A stretch of DNA of 64,000 nt, from the NCBI GenBank assembly GCA_018823835.1, contig JAHJHT010000002.1, forward strand, positions 682,001 to 746,000, given 5' to 3'. Positions 62,770 to 64,000 of this stretch are shown here, piece by piece (within the stretch, counting starts at the first letter, position 1; each line of letters begins with the position of its first letter). The DNA comes from Alphaproteobacteria bacterium. Lineage in GTDB: Bacteria; Pseudomonadota; Alphaproteobacteria; Rhizobiales; Rhizobiaceae. The translations under genes and the position numbers were made by a program. The notes beneath the pieces were generated by a model, which did not search any database, was not told the DNA's origin, and saw only the letters and a program-made list of their open reading frames with translations.

Positions 62770-64000
62770 TGACCGATATCCAAACCGAGGTACTGGTCGT
62801 CGGGACCGGCCCGGCCGGTTCCGCCACGGCGGCGCTGTTGTCGAGCTACGGCGTCGCCAACATGGTGGTCAACCGCTACCGCTGGCTGTCGAACACGCCG
62901 CGTGCCCACATCACCAACCAGCGCACGATGGAGGTGCTTCGCGACCTCGGACCAGATGTCGAGGCCGAAGCCATGATGCATGCCTCGCCGCAGGAACTGA
63001 TGGGCGAGAACGTGTTCTGCGAGAGCCTGGCGGGCGAAGAGATCGGCCGCATGAAGAGCTGGGGCACCCACCCGAATTCCAAGGCCGAGCACCTGCTGTC
63101 GTCGCCGTCCTTTATGAACGACCTGCCCCAGACCTTCATGGAGCCGATCCTGTTCAAGACGGCCTGTTCGCGCGGCACGCAGGCGCGCATGAGCACGGAA
63201 TATCTGAGCCACGAACAGGATGACGACGGCGTGACGACGACCTGCCGCGATCGCCTGACGGGCAAGGAATTCACCGTCCGTTCGAAATTCCTCGTCGGCG
63301 CGGACGGCGGCAATTCGCTGGTGGCCGAGCATCTCGGCGTACCGCTCGAGGGCAAGATGGGCGTCGGCGGATCGATGAATATCCTGTTCCGCGCCGACCT
63401 GTCGAAATACGTCGCCCACCGGCCGAGCGTCCTCTACTGGGTGATGCAGCCGGGCGCCGATGTCGGCGGTATCGGCATGGGCCTGGTGCGCATGGTTCGG
63501 CCCTGGAACGAATGGCTGATCGTGTGGGGCTACGACATCAACCAGCCGCCGCCCGAGGTGACGCCGGAACTGGCGACCGAGGTTGCGCGCCAGCTTGTCG
63601 GAGACCCGGAGCTGGAGATCGAGCTTCTGGGCGCCAATACCTGGACCGTGAACAACTGCTTCGCGACACATATGCAAAAGGGGCGGGTGTTCATCATGGG
63701 CGATGCCGCGCATCGGCACCCGCCGTCGAACGGTCTCGGCTCGAACACCTCGATTCAGGACGGCTTCAACCTCGCCTGGAAACTCGCCAAGGTCGTGCAG
63801 GGGCAGGCGGGCATGGGCCTTCTGGAAAGCTACTCGCAAGAGCGTGCGCCGATCGCACGCCAGATCGTGACGCGCGCGAACCAGTCCATCGGCGAGTTCG
63901 GCCCGATCTTCGAAGCGCTTGGCATGGATGGCGGCGTCGACCACGAGAAGATCCAGCGCAACATGGAAGCGCGCTGCGACGCCACCCCCGCCGCCGAGGC
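62769..64000 (+). CDS. FAD-dependent aromatic monooxygenase (TfdB/PheA-type), cut by the window end
   Basis: The frame starts MTDIQTEVLVVGTGPAGSAT at the ATG at 62769 and is open to the last base, 410 residues. It shows the FAD-binding GTGPAGSATAALLSSYG, the middle motif FLVGADGGNSLVAEHLGVPL and the GD motif FIMGDAAHRHPPSNGLGSN followed by NLAWKLA, of class A flavoprotein hydroxylases of phenol or 2,4-dichlorophenol. It would add OH to a phenol or resorcinol-type compound to give a hydroxyquinol-class ring-cleavage substrate. Its C-terminal thioredoxin-like dimer domain lies outside the window. Confidence 0.9.
   Translation, partial: MTDIQTEVLVVGTGPAGSATAALLSSYGVANMVVNRYRWLSNTPRAHITNQRTMEVLRDLGPDVEAEAMMHASPQELMGENVFCESLAGEEIGRMKSWGTHPNSKAEHLLSSPSFMNDLPQTFMEPILFKTACSRGTQARMSTEYLSHEQDDDGVTTTCRDRLTGKEFTVRSKFLVGADGGNSLVAEHLGVPLEGKMGVGGSMNILFRADLSKYVAHRPSVLYWVMQPGADVGGIGMGLVRMVRPWNEWLIVWGYDINQPPPEVTPELATEVARQLVGDPELEIELLGANTWTVNNCFATHMQKGRVFIMGDAAHRHPPSNGLGSNTSIQDGFNLAWKLAKVVQGQAGMGLLESYSQERAPIARQIVTRANQSIGEFGPIFEALGMDGGVDHEKIQRNMEARCDATPAAE

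Overview
The window looks like the chromosome of a high-GC alphaproteobacterium of the order Hyphomicrobiales/Rhizobiales, most likely near Mesorhizobium, Aminobacter or Phyllobacteriaceae. The grounds are the gene content (YraN beside RsmI, UbiE-UbiB-CoaBC in one line, DUF3297, an AttM/BlcC-type lactonase) and the codon usage. No database could be searched, so the genus is an inference.

Left part, about 1-26.6 kb, is mostly core genome. It holds hemW (cut by the window edge), a small EamA transporter, an unlisted 59-residue gene, rsmI-yraN, a DUF3297 gene, a cytochrome P450, gyrB, a zinc-finger/cNMP-flavoprotein pair, coaBC with an N-terminal ribbon-helix-helix (RHH) domain, and ubiB and ubiE. 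Next comes a nucleoside salvage block: add, upp, and a long minus-strand operon of BMP-type ABC ATPase, isochorismatase-like protein, two permeases, cdd, purine nucleoside phosphorylase and deoA. The binding protein gene bmpA is transcribed separately. slyX, an anti-sigma-like gene, msrA, a small membrane protein gene and tRNA-Ser(GGA) follow.

Right of the tRNA the window becomes a run of catabolic islands. (1) 26.9-44.3 kb: an IclR regulator faces a thirteen-gene plus-strand operon. It contains an SCP2-like protein, an alpha/beta hydrolase, a BlcC/AttM-like lactonase, a complete sugar-type ABC importer, a proteorhodopsin homologue without the retinal-binding lysine, a flotillin, a small membrane protein, an SSS-type symporter, an Fe-type alcohol dehydrogenase and a succinate-semialdehyde dehydrogenase. 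The enzymes and regulator match the blcABC/attKLM logic (gamma-butyrolactone to 4-hydroxybutyrate to succinate), but the membrane module is not part of that known system. (2) 45.8-53.1 kb: a LysR regulator, two tandem metallo-beta-lactamase-fold proteins (the first without metal ligands), a tripartite tricarboxylate transporter (TctC-TctB-TctA), a GlcG-like protein and a PEP mutase/isocitrate lyase family enzyme. (3) 53.4-64.0 kb: a LysR regulator with a clear operator, then hydroxyquinol 1,2-dioxygenase, a VOC ring-cleavage dioxygenase, an esterase, maleylacetate reductase, a branched-chain-type ABC importer and an FAD aromatic hydroxylase cut by the window end. This is an aromatic degradation route through hydroxyquinol and maleylacetate to 3-oxoadipate.

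The best candidates for something undescribed are the lysine-less rhodopsin inside the blc-like operon, with its flotillin and transporters; a short peptide shared by the lactonase N-terminus and the ABC ATPase C-terminus of that operon; and the RHH-CoaBC fusion facing a perfect palindrome at its own start.
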